This document shows, piece by piece, positions 44,045 to 53,390 of a stretch of 64,000 nt of DNA (its first letter is position 1; the number at the start of each line of letters is the position of its first letter). The notes beneath the pieces were generated by a model that did not search any database, was not told the DNA's origin, and saw nothing but the letters and a program-made list of their open reading frames with translations. Origin of the DNA: Paenibacillus graminis. Lineage in GTDB: Bacteria; Bacillota; Bacilli; Paenibacillales; Paenibacillaceae. Position numbers and translations under genes: made by a program. The DNA lies in NCBI RefSeq assembly GCF_000758705.1, contig NZ_CP009287.1:5146001-5210000 (forward strand), read 5' to 3'.

Positions 44045-45784
44045 TTGAAAAAAATAAAATCAGTTCTCCTCATCATCGCAGTTCTTCTGTGCGTGTTTCC
44101 ATACTCCGGTTACGCTGACGGAACAGGAGATGGCAACATTGATCATGGCGGAGGAGGCATGGGCAGCGGCAGTGACCAGAGTTTTTGGAATACTCATGAT
44201 GAAGGAGTGCGAGTAACAATCATTCGAGACAGTGACCAAACCACTGTCGCTCCACCAGTTGATCTCACAAATCGAACACCGCCGAATGCAATTCTGCATT
44301 TTGGTAAAGTCAGCAAATTACAGTATACTCACGGAGCGTATTTAACACCAAACACCGGTGTGTATACCTATGTTCACCCCCAGAAAGAGCTTCCCTTCAT
44401 TATTAAGTCGAAAAGCGGGCAGACCAGCATTGAAGAAACTAAAAGTTATTTTACAGACGAACTGGTTGTTCAATATATAGCAGAAGCCAGTCATGTCGAT
44501 TACGACACTCTGACTAATGGTAACTATAAACTGCTCATTGAACCGATTGCCTACATCACCTTTCAAGGTGTACAAATGGCCATGACTGCACATGAAGCTG
44601 CCTTGTACGATCAAATCCTTAGTGGTGGTCTACGCTCAAAGATGGTCAGCCTAACCCACCAGAATCTTCCTCTATCTTTGTTTTTGGAAACACCAGATCT
44701 TGGCTTCCCAGCCTGGGACGGTCCTACGGACAGTCGCGTGAGCAACGATCAAATCATCAGTTCTCTTGGACTCGGGATAGTACGCTTTAAAGACGCTCCA
44801 ACCATTCCCCCTCCCACCGAAAACAGCTTACAGTACCGCACTGACACTGATGTCATCACTTCCGTACACCTTTCCACAAGCACTCAGATTACCCCCAAAG
44901 CCCCTGCCAGTGTTACTTTCTATATTATGGGCAGCTGTTACACAGTAACAAATATCGTTATTCCAGATGGGGATAGCCAGGTCGTTTGGGTAAAATGGAG
45001 AACCCCAAGTAAAGCGCAAACCGCTACCATTCATATTACATCCTCTAATGGCTGGCTTAGCGAAAGTACAATTACAGCCTCCATTGTCGATATAAATCAA
45101 AATCCACCACCTGACCCCAAAGCAACCGATCTAAATACCAGCTATGTTCTACCCAGTGTTCCATCTTACTCCAATCGAACATCAGCATCTTGGGGTGTGT
45201 GGTCCGCCAGCTGGCATGAGTATTGGGTATGGATATCCAATTGGCAATGGTACACCACGGGAAAAGACACTGGCTACTGGCAAGATAATGGGCATTGGCG
45301 GGACGATGGATGGTGGGATTATACACGCACAAGCTATATGGCCACCTTCTCCGCAACTCAATCCCTCCTACCTGATCCAAAGTCCCCTTATCTCTTATCG
45401 AATCAAATGAAATCAGGATACGGAATTGAAATCAACACTACTACCGCTCTATCTTCTAATGCTCCAAGCAGCCACATTACAAGAGCACAACATGCCGTTT
45501 CCTATTTCCCCGAATTTGCTTATCAAAACTACTGGCGGTTGCATGATATAAAATCCTCAGGATATAGCACAAGCTTTTGGCTTAAGCCTAACGAATATTC
45601 CACTTATCAAAGCCGCGTACATTTTACCCCCATCTGGTTCCCTAACGGGTCCTATACGCCGATCACTCGAATTCTGGACGCATGGACGCCCGAAGGAATG
45701 CTTACGATCCAACTGCAAAAATCCATCACCATCTCCGGAAATTTGTTCTCGGATTGGCATGTTGCCCCGGAGAATCCTAAATAG
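44045..45784 (+). CDS. Secreted, tryptophan-rich surface protein of the transfer region
   Basis: 579 residues. A clear signal peptide (KKIKSVLLIIAVLLCVFPYS, cleavage probably after GYA) and a Gly/Asp-rich start of the mature protein. Around residues 275-355 an Ig-like beta domain resembles CARDB. Around 385-430 a short region is extremely rich in Trp and Tyr (WGVWSASWHEYWVWISNWQW). The TTG start has GGAGGAGG upstream. It is likely exposed on the donor surface and may help mating contact; this is inferred from position and signal peptide. Confidence 0.72.
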   Translation: MKKIKSVLLIIAVLLCVFPYSGYADGTGDGNIDHGGGGMGSGSDQSFWNTHDEGVRVTIIRDSDQTTVAPPVDLTNRTPPNAILHFGKVSKLQYTHGAYLTPNTGVYTYVHPQKELPFIIKSKSGQTSIEETKSYFTDELVVQYIAEASHVDYDTLTNGNYKLLIEPIAYITFQGVQMAMTAHEAALYDQILSGGLRSKMVSLTHQNLPLSLFLETPDLGFPAWDGPTDSRVSNDQIISSLGLGIVRFKDAPTIPPPTENSLQYRTDTDVITSVHLSTSTQITPKAPASVTFYIMGSCYTVTNIVIPDGDSQVVWVKWRTPSKAQTATIHITSSNGWLSESTITASIVDINQNPPPDPKATDLNTSYVLPSVPSYSNRTSASWGVWSASWHEYWVWISNWQWYTTGKDTGYWQDNGHWRDDGWWDYTRTSYMATFSATQSLLPDPKSPYLLSNQMKSGYGIEINTTTALSSNAPSSHITRAQHAVSYFPEFAYQNYWRLHDIKSSGYSTSFWLKPNEYSTYQSRVHFTPIWFPNGSYTPITRILDAWTPEGMLTIQLQKSITISGNLFSDWHVAPENPK

Positions 45785-45802
45785 AAAGATGGTGCCGCTC
45801 CA

Positions 45803-46474
45803 ATGCTGCTTCCTATCGTCATGCTGCTCCTCTGCCTAATCGGTGGAGGAGCTGTTTTATTTTACTTAAAAACAAACAAGCCTGGCTCCAAAACTCCCCT
45901 CAAATCAAGCGAGCAGACAGCCCAGCAATTCGTAAACGTCCAAGATATCCGAGAAAACTTTCTGTATACCCAAGATGGTTGGCTGCTCTGCTATCTTCGC
46001 ATTTTCCCTATCAGCCTAGATTTACTCAGTAGCTCTGAGAAAAAGCTCCTTATCAATAAACTAACAGCCGAATTATCCTCCATCCGCTTTCCCTTCAAGT
46101 TCTTGGCGGTTAGCCGCCCAGTAGATATTTCTCCACTTATTTCTGAACTTGTCACGGCAATCCCCACTGCAGACTCCAAACAAAAAGAGCTTTTGCGGCA
46201 AGAAATTGCAGAAATGAACACCTTGGCTTTGTCCGGAGAAGTGGTGGAACGGCAATTTTATTTGATTCTATGGCAGCAGCAAGAAAACGGAGAACGGGAT
46301 TTATTGGAGAAAGCTAAACGGCTTGTTCAGCATTTTGAAGATGGACAAGTACAAGCTCATGTATTAAAGCAGCATGAAATTGTTCAACTGTGCAATTTAG
46401 TCAACAATCCTTCTTTCATTCATTTAGAAGACTCAATCTTCAGCGCGAACATTCCAGTGTTAAAGGAGGTTTAA
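45803..46474 (+). CDS. Membrane protein resembling a VirB4 N-terminal region
   Basis: 223 residues. One N-terminal hydrophobic helix (VMLLLCLIGGGAVLFYL) and then a soluble alpha/beta domain (RENFLYTQDGWLLCYLRIFP, LDLLSSSEKKLLINKLTAEL) that recalls the non-ATPase N-terminal domain of VirB4/TrsE proteins. It is near the VirB4 gene. It could be a membrane anchor or regulator for that ATPase. The resemblance is from memory and weak. Confidence 0.6.
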   Translation: MLLPIVMLLLCLIGGGAVLFYLKTNKPGSKTPLKSSEQTAQQFVNVQDIRENFLYTQDGWLLCYLRIFPISLDLLSSSEKKLLINKLTAELSSIRFPFKFLAVSRPVDISPLISELVTAIPTADSKQKELLRQEIAEMNTLALSGEVVERQFYLILWQQQENGERDLLEKAKRLVQHFEDGQVQAHVLKQHEIVQLCNLVNNPSFIHLEDSIFSANIPVLKEV

Positions 46475-46477
46475 ACT

Positions 46478-47299
46478 TTGGATCCGGTTACAGCTAAACT
46501 ATTACTTAAACTTTCGGCAAGAATTGCGGCCGATAAAGAATCGCGTAAACGAATAGTCCTGCTCATCGTCACTCCCATCATTGCCTTTCTACTTCTCGTA
46601 TCTTTGGTACTCCAGATTCTCACCTCACCTATTGAGTCACTCAAACTCATGCTGAACACGAAAGAAACTCCGGTGGTTGATGAACTAAGAGTGGACTACG
46701 GCTTCACTCAAGCACTTCAGGCCTCTGACGATGGATATGTAGAAAGCCTTGGACAGCAATATGAAGACGTCACTTTTCAAGATGGAAGCCAGGAAGTTGT
46801 TTACTTCAATCAACTCGATACACGCTGGGCGAATCTGCCCTATGGTCCTCTTGACACCATTGGCGTTGCTGGCTGCGGGCCGACTTCATTGTCTATCGTA
46901 GTTTCTACTTTGACGGGGAACACCGTCGATCCCGTGACGATGTCGAAATGGGCTTACGAACATGGCTACTTGGCTGAAGGAGTTGGCAGCTATCATAGTT
47001 TGATTCCCGATGGTGCCAAACATTTTGGCCTAAATGTAACTGGTTCCTCTATCAACGAAGCACAAAAGGTCATAGATGCCTTAGCTCAAGGAAAGCTTGT
47101 AGTCGCCATTATGAGCAAAGGTCACTTTACATCATCGGGTCATTTCATGGTGCTGCGAGGTGTCACCTCAGATGGAAAAATATTGGTTGCTGATCCAGCC
47201 AGCCGTAAACGTAGCCAACAAGCATGGGATTTCTCGATCATCTTGAATGAAGCCCGGAAGAACGCTTCCGCAGGTGGCCCGTTCTGGATTATCGGTTGA
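46478..47299 (+). CDS. C39-type cysteine peptidase, probable wall-remodelling enzyme
   Basis: 273 residues from TTG with AAGGAGGT upstream. One membrane anchor (about 27-50), then a C39/papain-like domain with FNQLDTRWANLPYG, the catalytic Cys in GVAGCGPTSLSIVVSTL, the His in SSGHFMVLRGVTSDG and the Asp in ILVADPAS. Firmicutes transfer operons usually encode such an enzyme next to VirB4 to open peptidoglycan for the channel. Whether it cuts peptides or peptidoglycan is not decided by sequence. Confidence 0.82.
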   Translation: MDPVTAKLLLKLSARIAADKESRKRIVLLIVTPIIAFLLLVSLVLQILTSPIESLKLMLNTKETPVVDELRVDYGFTQALQASDDGYVESLGQQYEDVTFQDGSQEVVYFNQLDTRWANLPYGPLDTIGVAGCGPTSLSIVVSTLTGNTVDPVTMSKWAYEHGYLAEGVGSYHSLIPDGAKHFGLNVTGSSINEAQKVIDALAQGKLVVAIMSKGHFTSSGHFMVLRGVTSDGKILVADPASRKRSQQAWDFSIILNEARKNASAGGPFWIIG

Positions 47300-47312
47300 A
47301 GGAGGACAGCAA

Positions 47313-49127
47313 ATGCGGCATGAACAAAAAGATGCGGGCGTGAACAGTTCGCTACTTAATGTAATAACACCTATGGGGTTGGAGTTTTCGCGTAATAGCT
47401 TGATCATTGGAGAGCAAGCTGCGAAGCTGTACGGTGTCATTCAATACCCACCAAAGGCTAATGTAGGTTGGCTATCCGCTCTCACTAATTTACCTTCCAC
47501 CATGGTTTCCATTGGATTTCAACCCATCGACAATAGTGCACTCATCTCATCTATTTCCAAATCCATTACTCAAAACCGCAGCACAGCGGATAACGCCAAA
47601 GACGCACTAACCCGGCAACGAGCGGAAAAAGCTGCAATAGATGGAGAAAGCATCATGCTTCAAATTGACCAAAACGGAGAAACCGTCGGGCTCATGAATG
47701 TACTGGTCATGCCCTTTACTAATGATGACAAGCTATTTGCACGGACCTGCCGGCGAGTTGAGAATACCTTCAGCCTAATGCGCTGTAAGATTCGTACTCT
47801 AGCCCACTTACAGAAAGAGAGTTTGCAGCAGCTATCCCCCATGTATCCAGCGCAGGAAACCATTGAAAACATCTTGAACAAAATCATGCCCATGAGCACC
47901 TTCGTTGGGGGATTTCCGTTCGCCAGTAGCGGGTTTAATGATGGCACCGGCTATTATCTGGCTAAAGACTCCAGTGGTGGCCTCATTATCATCGATCCCT
48001 GGAAACGCGGTGGCGATCGCACTAATTCTAACATTGTCGTTATGGGTGTAGCTGGAGTTGGTAAGTCCACTGCTGTAAAACACGTTGCACTAAGCGAATA
48101 TATGAAAGGCACCAAGATCATCTTTATCGATCCGGAATCGGAGTACAAGGAGCTTTGTCAGCAGCTAGGCGGGGACTGGATTAATGCTGGGGGCGGCTCC
48201 CTAGGCAAAATTAATCCGCTACAGATCCGGCCAGCTCCGCGGGATGAGGATGGTGAAGAATACCCCCTCTACAAAGATGAAGGAAACGGTATGTCCGACA
48301 TGGCTCTGCATCTTAAAAACTTGGAGATTTTCTTCAATTTGTACCTTCCCGATTTGAACATGATGCAGCTCGCTGTGCTCAAGCAATGCCTAATCGAACT
48401 CTATAACCAATTTAACATCACCTGGACAACCAATATTACTACGCTTCACAGCACCGATTTCCCTACCTTCAGCGATTTGTACACTCTCCTTCAATTGAAA
48501 GAGCAAGCTTTAGGCGATCAGATTTACAAAGAGTTAGTACTCCTACTCTTTGACATCGCGAATGGCGGAGACTCATTCCTCTGGAATGGTCACAGCACCA
48601 TTCAAACCCGTAGCCGCTGCATTTGTTTGGATACACATTCCCTCCAAAACACCAGTGAAAATATTAAGAGAACTCAATATTTCAATCTTCTTTCCTGGTG
48701 CTGGGAGCAGATGTCGCAGGATCGAACGGAGCGAGTCCTGTTGATTTGCGACGAAACTTATTTGATGATCGACCCGAAGGTTCCGCAAAGTTTGGTATTT
48801 CTTCGCAACGTTGAAAAGCGCGCTCGTAAATATGAAGCTGCATTAGCCATCGTTTCGCACAGCGTTGTTGATTTTCTTGCTCCAGAAATCAAGATGTACG
48901 GACAAGCTCTATTGGACATTCCTTGTATTAAAATATTGATGGGGACTGATGGCAAGAATCTTCAGGACACTAAAGAACTGTACAATCTGACGGATGCAGA
49001 AGAAGAATTATTGGCGAGCAAGAAGCGCGAACATGCTCTGCTTATGATTGGCTCCAAGCGTATCCATGCCCATTTTGAGATTCCCGATTATAAGTTTTCT
49101 TATATGGGATCCGCTGGAGGACGTTAA
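47313..49127 (+). CDS. virB4: VirB4-type conjugation ATPase
   Basis: 604 residues. MGVAGVGKSTAVKHVALSEY is the Walker A (about residues 245-264), with IIFIDPESEYKELCQQLGGD after it, and VLLICDETYLMIDPKVPQ as Walker B (about 475-492). These match VirB4/TraE ATPases that drive the type IV secretion channel. ATG at 47313 follows GAAGGAGGA; longer upstream frames have no such site. It begins 13 bases after the C39 peptidase gene. Confidence 0.9.
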   Translation: MRHEQKDAGVNSSLLNVITPMGLEFSRNSLIIGEQAAKLYGVIQYPPKANVGWLSALTNLPSTMVSIGFQPIDNSALISSISKSITQNRSTADNAKDALTRQRAEKAAIDGESIMLQIDQNGETVGLMNVLVMPFTNDDKLFARTCRRVENTFSLMRCKIRTLAHLQKESLQQLSPMYPAQETIENILNKIMPMSTFVGGFPFASSGFNDGTGYYLAKDSSGGLIIIDPWKRGGDRTNSNIVVMGVAGVGKSTAVKHVALSEYMKGTKIIFIDPESEYKELCQQLGGDWINAGGGSLGKINPLQIRPAPRDEDGEEYPLYKDEGNGMSDMALHLKNLEIFFNLYLPDLNMMQLAVLKQCLIELYNQFNITWTTNITTLHSTDFPTFSDLYTLLQLKEQALGDQIYKELVLLLFDIANGGDSFLWNGHSTIQTRSRCICLDTHSLQNTSENIKRTQYFNLLSWCWEQMSQDRTERVLLICDETYLMIDPKVPQSLVFLRNVEKRARKYEAALAIVSHSVVDFLAPEIKMYGQALLDIPCIKILMGTDGKNLQDTKELYNLTDAEEELLASKKREHALLMIGSKRIHAHFEIPDYKFSYMGSAGGR

Positions 49128-49129
49128 CG

Positions 49130-49213
49130 ATGAGTAAGAACAAACAGATTATTGAACTATTCTTTTACATCGGTCTGGTAATCGTTGGAGTCATTCTCTT
49201 ACTGCTGAAATGA
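49130..49213 (+). CDS. Single-span membrane peptide (27 residues)
   Basis: Starts with ATG 2 bases after the VirB4 stop, with GGAGG at good spacing inside the end of virB4. A basic start (MSKNKQIIELFF) precedes one hydrophobic helix ending LLLLK. Its position and site suggest a real small membrane peptide rather than chance. Confidence 0.55.
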   Translation: MSKNKQIIELFFYIGLVIVGVILLLLK

Positions 49214-49223
49214 GGGGTAACGT

Positions 49224-50240
49224 ATGATCTTATATCTAACCAGTGAAGCTCGTGTGAATTTACTAGACTTTTTGGAGCAGGAGTTTCCCATTAAGAAGCT
49301 AACCGGAAGTTTTAGTCTGCTGTCCTTCGTCGTAAAAGACATGAGGAATTTCTCTCATGCGCGCTTCGTCGTATTGGATCGGATAGCAATTAATGAATCT
49401 GACGAGGAATTGATTCAAGCGCTTCTTTCGTATCAGACGATTTATGGAATGCGTGTGATCATCATTGCTGAAGGGTTGTCTATTGGCAGCCCTCTGGTTC
49501 AGCAATTGCTTCAAATCGGTATTTCTGAAATTGTGACGTCCACTGAGATTAAAAAACTCCAAATCGAATTGAAAGAGTGCCTTTCAGATGATGGCATGCG
49601 GCGGTTCAAATCCGCAGCACCACCTCAAGTTAATCCAGAAGAGCAGCCCACTTCACTTATTCCTGAGCAAATAAAGTATAAATTTAAATGTAATAATTTA
49701 AGGGTTGCCATTGCTGGCTCCGATCGACGTGTCGGAACTACGATAACTGCAATGAATTTAGTTTGTTGGATCAACACTCATGGGGGATCTGCCTGTTATG
49801 TAGAGGCAAACGCAAACCACCATTTGGCTCATATTATTCATTTATTCGAACCTGAAAAGTTAGGTAATGCATATAACTTGGAGGGTAATGATCTCTATAT
49901 AACTGAAGAGTTGAACCAGAAATACAATGTTATTGTGTTAGATTGCGGTGTGTTAAGTGAGCCTCGAATCCAAGAAAACTTTATCGCGGCAGATATTAGA
50001 CTTTTGTGCGGATCAGCAATGCCTTATGATTTGGCACGTTTCTATCGAGCTATAGAACGGTGCAAGAATTTATCTGTACAGTCGCTGGGGTTATTTGTTC
50101 CCCAAGACTTGAAATCATACGTACTTGAATCAATTGATCCTTGCATTGTATTTGGAGATTCTTCTCTTAACTTATTTGATCCGTCTGCTAACGATGATTT
50201 ATATCAAAAACTACTTGCGGCCTATATCTCTGCATTCTAG
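49224..50240 (+). CDS. CpaE/MinD-like protein with degenerate P-loop
   Basis: 338 residues. The N-terminal 120 residues look like a receiver-type alpha/beta domain (FVVLDRIAINESDEELIQAL), and the C-terminal part like a MinD/ParA fold: VAIAGSDRRVGTTITAMNLV occupies the P-loop site but lacks the GK[ST] lysine; VIVLDCGVLSEPRIQENFIA follows as Walker B-like. This is the CpaE layout (receiver plus ATPase) with a lost ATP site. It is the last gene of the transfer operon. Confidence 0.75.
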   Translation: MILYLTSEARVNLLDFLEQEFPIKKLTGSFSLLSFVVKDMRNFSHARFVVLDRIAINESDEELIQALLSYQTIYGMRVIIIAEGLSIGSPLVQQLLQIGISEIVTSTEIKKLQIELKECLSDDGMRRFKSAAPPQVNPEEQPTSLIPEQIKYKFKCNNLRVAIAGSDRRVGTTITAMNLVCWINTHGGSACYVEANANHHLAHIIHLFEPEKLGNAYNLEGNDLYITEELNQKYNVIVLDCGVLSEPRIQENFIAADIRLLCGSAMPYDLARFYRAIERCKNLSVQSLGLFVPQDLKSYVLESIDPCIVFGDSSLNLFDPSANDDLYQKLLAAYISAF

Positions 50241-50316
50241 CGGCTTTTGCCAAAGAAACCTCTGCGTTATCATTCTACCATCATTAATAATAGTAATCAG
50301 ATTCTCACTCTGTTGT

Positions 50317-50368
50317 TTATAAAACAAAGCCCCTTGAACCAATTGATTCAAGGAGCTTTGTTTTATAA
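50317..50368. terminator. Terminator at the end of the transfer region
   Basis: TTATAAAACAAAGC pairs with GCTTTGTTTTATAA, and an inner CCTTGAA pairs with TTCAAGG. It stands between the plus-strand transfer operon and the convergent minus-strand defence block 2. Confidence 0.85.
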
Positions 50369-50382
50369 GGATCTGATGTATT

Positions 50383-52068
50383 TCACTCTTTCTCAAAGAT
50401 CAATTTTAAGATGCCTTCATTCGACTCATAATCAGTTGTATTTAATAGATGATACTTTTCGTTTTTCAATTCGATGACATTATCAATTTCTATTTCAGGA
50501 AAATCATTTACGGAAAATCCTAATGTGGACAATATTAACTGAGTTTCATTAGCTAGATTACTAAAAATAAATTCAAATAATGCATTCTCTTTTATATCAT
50601 CTGATTCAACATTATTAGGACTATCAAGAACTAACGGGAATTTAATGGCTTTTGGATTTAACTCAGACTTAATTTTCAACAAATTAAAATACCACACAAT
50701 TGTTGCTAACGCCCTATTACTACCTCTAGCCTCATAATTCTGAGTTACATTTTTTATCCTATCTTCTCCAATCTCCTCTAACCCAAATGTAGCTTTACTT
50801 GTACTCATATAACTTTCATATAATATGTTGGCATTTTTTTTCAATTGAGTATATTCTCTTAGCTTTTTATTATTTGCTTCAACATCTTTTGTATTCTTAA
50901 ATAGTTTACTTTCAGTTTCTCCAAGTTCTCTAATCAAATTTTCTTGAGTCTCTAGATACCCCATGTGTTTTATAGTATTAGACACGTTAGTTTCATTTAA
51001 TTTCAAATTATTTTCATAAGTATGTAGCATCTCTAATAAGCTTTTATATTCATTTTCTTTTAATTCGAGCTTTCGTTCCACTTCAATTAGAAGCTGATCT
51101 AGTTCATCTTTCATAATATAAAAATCTTCCAACCTACTACTATGCTTAATTTTAAACTCCATATCATCTAATTCTTCTAATTCACTCGAACATACAGGGC
51201 AAACATTATGTACTCTGTTAGCAAGTTTTATATGCTCTGAATTTTTTGTTTTCAACTCATTTATTTGCATTTCTATATCGACTTTACTATTTCTAAAATT
51301 TATTAAACTATTCTTTATTTTCTTTAATTTATTTACAATATTCGAGTATTCATCTTTTTTCATTTCAATTTCGATATTGAGTAATTGCAAGTCTTTAGGA
51401 GCATCTAGACCATTTAAATAAATTTTAACCTTAATTAGCATATTCTCAATAATTACTTTTTCATTATTCATTTTTTTGAATTCTTTCTTCAAATCCTCCA
51501 ATGATTTCAACAATTCGAAATATTCATCATTGAAGATTCCAAAGTGGTTATAGATGACGTTTTCTTTATAGTCGGTATATTGCCCTAAATTTTTAAACGA
51601 GGAAAAAGTCGTACCATTCATATGATCTTGATCTACATAATTTAACAAATAATTATATACTGGAGGAGTTAGTTCAAGACTTTCATTTCTATTGGGCAAT
51701 TTCACTCCAAATTCAAAAATTTCACTTAAATATAATGAAAGTTCTGTTCGATTTATTGTCGTAAAAAGCTTTTCAAAATGATTAGAATAAATTTTGAAAT
51801 AATTAGCATTTCTATAAATATAATATTCATTTTTATCTACACTAATGTTTATTAGATAAGTTTTATCTTCAGCTTTCCACATACTATCAAACCTGCTGTC
51901 TGCTCCAAGTGTATGATATATACTTTTCATCAAGATGGATTTACCCACATCATTCCCGTTCATTTTATCGGAAGTAATGACATTAATTCCTTTACTAAAA
52001 TCTACTCTTTTAGCAAGCTTATTCTTATATTCAAATATAAATAAGCTATTAATTTCCAATCTTTTCAT
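50383..52068 (-). CDS. DUF2326-type SMC-like ATPase
   Basis: 561 residues. N-terminal ATPase part with GKSILMKSIYHTLGAD (Walker A of the form NDVGKS), two long coiled-coil arms and a zinc hook VCPVCSSELEELDD at about residue 298. C-terminal part with PLVLDSPNNVESDDIKENAL as the Walker B region. It matches my memory of DUF2326 proteins that accompany nuclease effectors in ABC-3C-like systems. It overlaps the nuclease gene by 20 bases. Its C-terminus ends close to the transfer operon terminator. Confidence 0.75.
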   Translation of the reverse strand: MKRLEINSLFIFEYKNKLAKRVDFSKGINVITSDKMNGNDVGKSILMKSIYHTLGADSRFDSMWKAEDKTYLINISVDKNEYYIYRNANYFKIYSNHFEKLFTTINRTELSLYLSEIFEFGVKLPNRNESLELTPPVYNYLLNYVDQDHMNGTTFSSFKNLGQYTDYKENVIYNHFGIFNDEYFELLKSLEDLKKEFKKMNNEKVIIENMLIKVKIYLNGLDAPKDLQLLNIEIEMKKDEYSNIVNKLKKIKNSLINFRNSKVDIEMQINELKTKNSEHIKLANRVHNVCPVCSSELEELDDMEFKIKHSSRLEDFYIMKDELDQLLIEVERKLELKENEYKSLLEMLHTYENNLKLNETNVSNTIKHMGYLETQENLIRELGETESKLFKNTKDVEANNKKLREYTQLKKNANILYESYMSTSKATFGLEEIGEDRIKNVTQNYEARGSNRALATIVWYFNLLKIKSELNPKAIKFPLVLDSPNNVESDDIKENALFEFIFSNLANETQLILSTLGFSVNDFPEIEIDNVIELKNEKYHLLNTTDYESNEGILKLIFEKE

Positions 52069-53128
52069 ACATGCCCTCCTCGTATCTTTTCAGAACAACT
52101 ACGATAAGCATTTTCATATCGCTTAAACTCATTTCTATCGGGACTTCATCAAAATTCATTGATTTCGAAACAAATTCCACAATTTCAAAGTCATCATTTG
52201 GAAGATTTTGAAGATTTCCATGTATAAACTGTACAATTTCTTGCTCGAATTTTTGCATGATTTTATTCCCAGGGAGTTGAATTAATACTTGATTTAAAGA
52301 TTTGTTCATTTCGACTCTCATCTTAAAATTATCAGTAAATTTATTTGATATATAATCCTTTGCCTTACTTATTGCAGTGTCAGTATTGTCGTAATATTTC
52401 CTAAAAAGCAATGTTAGCTCGTCTTTAGAAATCCCTTTTCTCTTTAACAATTCCTTATAGTCATCTATTCTTAATTCGTATGACGCTTTTGACGAAATCT
52501 CTGCATATAATAGTCTATAAAGAGAATTTATTTTTTTTGCTTCTGAATAAAAAACTTCTTCAAAAAATAAAGACAATTCTCCAATCAATGTTCTTTCTGG
52601 ATTTATTAAATCCATACTTGTTCGAATAAAATATGAATTTTTTAAATTTATCGTTTCTGACCTAGCCAACTCATTTGTAATAGCTTTCTTGATCTCAGTA
52701 CATGCCTTATTAGAGATACTTAAAAAATCTAAGCTTTCGGTATCTGTATGTACTTTCTCACCATCTGAAAATGGAGCGTTAGACACAAGTGCAATAATAA
52801 CATCATCTTGCTCCTGCTCATCCACACCATATTTCAGCAAATATAACTTTCCTAATACTGAGTCGCCGGATTTGTTTGGCTTTATAAGCTTATTAATTTT
52901 ATATGCCCCGTTATCCTTTTGAGTTTTTAATTGATAAAACTCAAATTTACCATTTGCCATATGGAATTCAACATCACACTTATAATCAAAGACGATAGTA
53001 AAATCATTATCTGTTTTATATACTTCAAAAACTTTTTTCAAGCCCCATAACATTTCATTTCGAAATCTATTTTTCGACATTGAACCTGAAAGTTCATATG
53101 GTAAATTCATGTAATTCGCCAAAGACAA
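52049..53128 (-). CDS. DUF4297-like (Cap4-type) nuclease effector
   Basis: 359 residues. The N-terminal region has FTIVFDYKCDVEFHMANG followed by KFEFYQLKTQK, the D...ExK/QxK arrangement of the DUF4297/Cap4 PD-(D/E)XK nuclease. The rest is helical and ends in a region that overlaps and probably contacts the ATPase. With the DUF2326-type ATPase it forms a two-gene system; a separate middle component is not seen. Expected to cut DNA once triggered. The AATAATATTATT-rich upstream region holds no clear operator. Confidence 0.75.
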   Translation of the reverse strand: MSLANYMNLPYELSGSMSKNRFRNEMLWGLKKVFEVYKTDNDFTIVFDYKCDVEFHMANGKFEFYQLKTQKDNGAYKINKLIKPNKSGDSVLGKLYLLKYGVDEQEQDDVIIALVSNAPFSDGEKVHTDTESLDFLSISNKACTEIKKAITNELARSETINLKNSYFIRTSMDLINPERTLIGELSLFFEEVFYSEAKKINSLYRLLYAEISSKASYELRIDDYKELLKRKGISKDELTLLFRKYYDNTDTAISKAKDYISNKFTDNFKMRVEMNKSLNQVLIQLPGNKIMQKFEQEIVQFIHGNLQNLPNDDFEIVEFVSKSMNFDEVPIEMSLSDMKMLIVVVLKRYEEGMYEKIGN

Positions 53129-53284
53129 TCCATTCCCTCCAATTCTAACGATGAATTAACAGGATATTAGGCTTCAATTAGTTTGCTCCTTATTTTAACA
53201 TGTAAATATCTTCAAACTCTATACTATTTGAAGTTCAAATAATATTATTTCAATATTAGTTCCACCTTAAATTTGATTAAAAAT

Positions 53285-53327
53285 AACACCTACAAGTTAC
53301 CCTATAGCTAAGGGCTTTGTAGGTGTT
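53285..53327 (-). terminator. Terminator of the helicase-DarT-glycohydrolase operon
   Basis: AACACCTACAA pairs with TTGTAGGTGTT, and inner CCCT pairs with AGGG. On the minus strand ATTTTTAATC follows. It lies 63 bases past the glycohydrolase stop. Confidence 0.75.
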
Positions 53328-53390
53328 CTCATTTTATTTTTCTTTAAAAAATCTTCTGACTTTCGGATTTAATTTTCTTAAACGAAATAA

